From Huntiella abstrusa (taxonomy: Eukaryota; Ascomycota; Sordariomycetes; Microascales; Ceratocystidaceae), in the NCBI GenBank assembly GCA_025685495.1, contig JAJNMT010000274.1, positions 186,001-250,000 on the forward strand: DNA of 64,000 bases. The letters run 5' to 3'. The position numbers and the translations under genes were made by a program. The notes below the pieces were generated by a model that saw only the letters and a list, made by a program, of their open reading frames with translations, made no database searches and was not told the DNA's origin. This document shows positions 60,346 through 64,000 of the stretch, piece after piece. The number at the start of each line of letters is the position of its first letter. Positions within the stretch are counted from its first letter, which is position 1.

Positions 60346-61676
60346 GGTTGATGATTCTCATTGCAAGTTTTAACTCACGTGTTTCGGGGTCTCTTTCTTT
60401 CTGGGCGCAAAGGCTGTTTCTTTCTTGTCTTTTGTTTTTCTGTTTTTTAATCGATCATTGTGGCTCTTTTTTGTTTTCTTCTTTCACCAGTCTATTTCTT
60501 TTTTTCTTTCTCTTCTTCCACGGGAGTGTGCCACATCTCGTCTTTGTTTTCTCCACCTCAAAGTCACTCTATTTTCGATATTGTACATCAATACCCAACT
60601 TGATCAGTTATGCTTCAATACTGTTTTGTAGACGTGCATCTATGATGGTTGTGAGGTCGGGACTAGGTGTTGCCGTCCTTTCTTTTCGTTGCTTATTCTT
60701 ATCATGTATATGAGTCGATGTCTGGCCGTGACGTTTGGCGTGAATGGCAGGGCCACTGGGAGGTTTTTGTTGTTTTGTACAGTAGTCGATTGATGTTTGT
60801 TTTGATTTTGGGATTTCTATCGTAATAACATGAAGTATATACATTTCGTTTTGAAAGTAGGTATAGTGCGTGATAGTGAGGGTTTGTATATGCTGTTGAA
60901 GAACACGGGTGGTGTAGTCCTTTGATAGGATTCTACTGGGCGTGAGTCAAAGAAATCGCCGTACTCGGAGATGAGGTTTTCATGTGAGGTGCAAATATGT
61001 GGGCACAGAACTTCATGGTGATGTTTGCGTTGACACGGAGTCATGATCTCAAGATGCAGGTGGATGGTATTGACGGACTGGTAGGCATCAGCATACCACC
61101 GCCCCAACAAAGAAACGGAACTTTTGGACTTTGTTATTGGTGCATGTTCTATCAGGAACTGATAGGACACAGGAGCGGACACTCTCATGTAACGAGAAGC
61201 AGAGCAACCAGTAGGTAGTCACCAAACAGAGCGGAAGCTGACAAGCACTTTGTTATGAAACCTGCTATTGGAGCTGCTGATTAGGATTCTATCCGCCTTT
61301 GGCCTAGTACTTTGGTCATTGAGGTAGCGGTATTTCCGCGTGATTTCGTGATATTTGTTGACCGGGTTACTTAGTTCATAATTTATCGTAGATATTCTGT
61401 AGAGATCATGTTGTTACACTAACCCGAGAGTGCGACTGGGTCAAAACTGGAACTCTGAAACTGTGTGTTGTTGTCAGCCTCTGCCCTGTCTGATGGCTAG
61501 TCACTAAGTGTTCGCTTCTCACTAATAACTGCATAGGAATTGTACCCTATATAGACCATGATAGAACGTTCCCTGATAACAAAGTTCAAAGGTACCAATT
61601 CTTTGGCGCAGTGGCATGCTGATGCCTCCCAGTCCGTCAGTTGCTACGGTTCTCGTTTTAGTTATTAGGTAGTTAG
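60346..61676. other. Spacer after G-alpha
   Basis: The first ~250 bases are T-rich and probably 3' UTR. No gene is supported. Weak resemblance to the N-terminal part of the SDGNLF family may begin near 61590 (YQFFGA), too little to call. Confidence 0.45.
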
Positions 61677-62125
61677 TTAGTCAACATACTATTAGTTTTT
61701 TCGCTCAGAATCACATTCATTCGTGTGATTGATGCATGGTCGGGTGACCTGTTGAGCGGGAAAGACATATTGCTCTGGTGGCTAATGTTTCCAACGCCCC
61801 ATCTACAATATAAGGAGGACCTGGAGGCATACTTGGATCTGGAGGAGTACAAGATTTGGGAACATCCACACCCCATGGAAGCCACATGGTATTTGTAACG
61901 GAATGGACACAGCTGAGACTCCTTTCAGATGGTAATCTGTTTATAGCTCACTCATATTGCCAAGTCGGCGATGAATTTGTCATGGTAGAAGGTTTCCAGC
62001 AAGTCTTTGTGGTGCGCCAGATAAATGCAAATGGCGAGGTCATCTATGTAGAGGAAGCCTTGCTAATGGGATTGGAACATGCGCAGGTCTTTACTGAGTA
62101 GAGAGAGGAGTTGGTTATTGTATAA
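61677..62125 (+). pseudogene. Decayed copy of the unknown SDGNLF family
   Basis: Frame A (61677-61898) encodes GDLLSGKDILLWWL, then KEDLEAYLDLEEY, matching GDEERDILLWFL and QEDLDEYLNIDKY of the copy at 63340-64000. It ends at TAA 61896-61898. The next frame continues the match: LLSDGNLFIAHSYCQV, EGFQQVFVVRQINANGEV, LLMGLEHAQVFTE. A TAG at 62099-62101 stands where the intact copy has Trp, and REELVIV plus TAA follow. So there is one frameshift between about 61850 and 61895 and one nonsense codon. Confidence 0.65.
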
Positions 62126-63339
62126 TTTATTTCCAGGCTAGTTTTATGGTGTCACGAGAAGTTAGTGGTCTTGTTTTTCTAAAACTTATACACCATTAAA
62201 GTGAATACATATCTAAGTTGTCAGTCTTCTGGAACATTTGTTTAGTCTAAACCTTGGACTATTTCTTCTGCATTGATTCGCGATGTCTCCGAACGTGTAC
62301 ATCATATCCTTCGTAGAATAAGCTTCTACCATTGGCTGTTCAATCTGAGTATCACGCAGTATCTTGGTATATCCTCTTTGCGCGGGAATATCACGGAATC
62401 TGCGACGATAGTAGATGCTCGGAACGTCTTGGTGATAAATGCCGGTAATACTCACGGCGACTAAGAGGCAACATGTAGGACTTAGTCTCCAATGAATAAA
62501 AAGCACGTCTCGGCCTCAGTATTACAAGCTCCACGATACAACAACGACCCAAGATAGTCCAACACTGACCCCCTCAAGATACCTTTGCATGCCCAAGCGC
62601 CATTTGGGCGAACATACTGAAGACATGACTACTTGACGATTCAGGACGTATTACTACCATACGCTACTTAGATGGAAACACCAAATCATCCAATCAAAAC
62701 GCTTCACGAATGACACCTCTCTCGGTGGTAACTGCCTATTTGGCTGATTGTAGCACCCACTCATATGGCTATCAACATATAGAAACTACTCCGGCGTTTG
62801 GAGCGACGTCACACAAAGCAAATGGCTAACTAGGGACATAAAGTGACAACCGTTTTATAATCCGGGAGCCTATCCCTGCATCCATACTCATCATATGGAC
62901 GACTAGTGTTGAATACTATCGTCACATATTTGACAATGTATCAAAGTCCGGCTGTTGATACCCCAGTGACGTTTGTCAACAGATATAGATAACTGTTTTC
63001 AAAAGTCTTGAGATCATATCGGAGTTCCTTTCAATGAGCATGGATAGATCACGGTTGCAATTCGAACTAATGGTTATTGGGCTGAGCAATATACAGTCAC
63101 AAATCTGCTAGCTGTACATCTTAGCAGCAAACTATGTACATAACCTCAACTGCACTAATAAAACCAAGCAACGTTATCAATCCAACATGATCCGTGAAGA
63201 TAAAAACGAACAAAACATACAGTCAATAGCATCAAGACACCCCTCAATGGATTAGTCACCAATGTACAAAGTGCTAATCCTCATATGAACCGTTTCCTTT
63301 TAAAAATTACAGAGTTCTAAGAAATATCCAAAGAAAGAC
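62126..63339. other. Spacer between two convergent SDGNLF family copies
   Basis: No gene is supported. It is AT-richer than most of the window and has no long open frame. The two flanking family copies point toward each other. Confidence 0.45.
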
Positions 63340-64000
63340 TCACACCATCACGAGCTCTTCTCTCCAGTCTGTAATCAGCTGTGGTTGGTCTAAACCCACG
63401 ATGTGAGCGATTTCAACGAACAAAACCTCGCCTTCTAGGTTTGCATTCCGTACAACGAACGCGTTATAGAACCCCTCAGTTAAAACAACTTCGTCATCGA
63501 TTTGGGTATACGAGCAACTGACAAATAGATTACCATCTGATAGAATACCAAGGCTGTGGCCGGTCTGTTGCATACCCCACAAGTCTTTGACGAGACTTTC
63601 AACAACCTCACCATCCTCATACTTGTCAATATTCAAGTATTCGTCCAAGTCTTCTTGGAGGCTCGCGCTGAAAGGCGGAGTACAACCCAGAAACCATAGT
63701 AAGATGTCTCTCTCTTCATCACCAATCCGGTATCCCCTGAAACGCGCCGCCAAGGCCTTTCTAAGCTCTCTACGGTCCCCTTGTTGCAAGAACTTCACAA
63801 CTTTAGCTCGGTACATACACTGAGCATATAACTTTCCCCATCCTGGACCACGAATGAATGTCGTATCTTTGAAAGTATCAGTTCTCCTGTACTTGAATGG
63901 ATGATCTTGGAGATAATTGAAGCGAGTGTGATACAATTTGCCGAGACCAACTGAAAATTGGTGATATGGAACCCAAGAGACTCCAGTATTTACCGCCAAC
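63340..64000 (-). CDS. Unknown SDGNLF family protein (apparently intact, cut by window edge)
   Basis: An open frame of at least 219 codons runs from the right edge to the TGA at 63340-63342. An ATG lies at 63997-63999, but the real start may be outside. Recognisable blocks shared with the two decayed copies are DILLWFLGCTP, QEDLDEYLNIDKYEDGE, LGILSDGNLFVSCSYTQ, DDEVVLTEGFYNAFVVRN, LEGEVLFVEIAHIVGL and the end TDWREELVMV. The upstream part is basic (FLQQGDRRELRKALAARFRG). I do not recognise a domain, membrane segment or signal peptide. Family copies in tandem decay suggest a multicopy, perhaps mobile-element or lineage-specific family; that is inference. Confidence 0.6.
   Translation of the reverse strand, partial: LAVNTGVSWVPYHQFSVGLGKLYHTRFNYLQDHPFKYRRTDTFKDTTFIRGPGWGKLYAQCMYRAKVVKFLQQGDRRELRKALAARFRGYRIGDEERDILLWFLGCTPPFSASLQEDLDEYLNIDKYEDGEVVESLVKDLWGMQQTGHSLGILSDGNLFVSCSYTQIDDEVVLTEGFYNAFVVRNANLEGEVLFVEIAHIVGLDQPQLITDWREELVMV

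Noticed and set aside
61856..62101. 81-codon open frame as a separate gene
   Set aside because: Homology continues upstream in another frame and downstream past its stop, so it is part of a broken family copy.
1..64000. CRISPR arrays, rRNA genes, complete transposons
   Set aside because: No regularly spaced repeats, no rRNA-like segment and no transposase or reverse transcriptase motif was seen by eye.

Overview
The window is nuclear DNA of a fungus, most likely a filamentous ascomycete (Pezizomycotina). Genes carry short introns, mostly 48-114 nt (183 nt in the adenylosuccinate lyase gene), with GT...AG ends and a CTAAC-type branch site 10-20 nt before the acceptor. The gene set is eukaryotic: Cdc48, Sen1, COP9 subunit 2, ceramide synthase, exomer subunit Chs5, a 353-residue G-alpha of the fungal group I type, and Ric8. 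The G-alpha N-terminus is the form usual in Pezizomycotina. Wide spacers rich in TACATA/TATGTA made me think of Orbiliomycetes, but that is a low-confidence guess.

Layout: 1-2842, a CWC25 splicing-factor gene (partial, minus) diverges from a mitochondrial isocitrate/2-methylisocitrate lyase gene. 2949-3246, a decayed copy of an unknown gene family. 4555-6126, CSN2. 7819-11515, a 1151-residue protein with an otubain-like core whose catalytic residues are replaced. 11863-13552, ADE13. 14854-18733, a compact plus-strand run of RIC8, a predicted mitochondrial protein and CHS5, converging on a large disordered unknown protein (18791-21160, minus). 22110-28470, SEN1 (minus). 28822-28919, an intron-bearing tRNA-Ser(CGA). 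30065-31501, LAG1 ceramide synthase. 31502-41332, almost 10 kb without a convincing gene. 41333-44245, an HMT1-type ABC half-transporter. 44859-45534, a small unknown gene. 45819-51827, three minus-strand genes (CDC48, KTI12, an SMR-domain protein). 51828-59162, about 7 kb without a convincing gene. 59163-60345, G-alpha. 61677-62125 and 63340-64000, two more members of the unknown family, one decayed and one apparently intact and cut by the window edge.

Most genes are housekeeping and do not form a pathway. The functional links visible are Ric8 with its G-alpha client, Cdc48, CSN2 and the otubain-like protein in ubiquitin biology, and Chs5 and Lag1 in membrane and cell-surface traffic. The least expected items are the otubain-like protein that has lost its catalytic cysteine, the three-copy unknown family at the two ends of the window, and an interspersed TACATAC/GTATGTA palindromic repeat confined to spacers. 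All exon structures are my own reading of splice signals and frame continuity; no alignment or transcript data were available.
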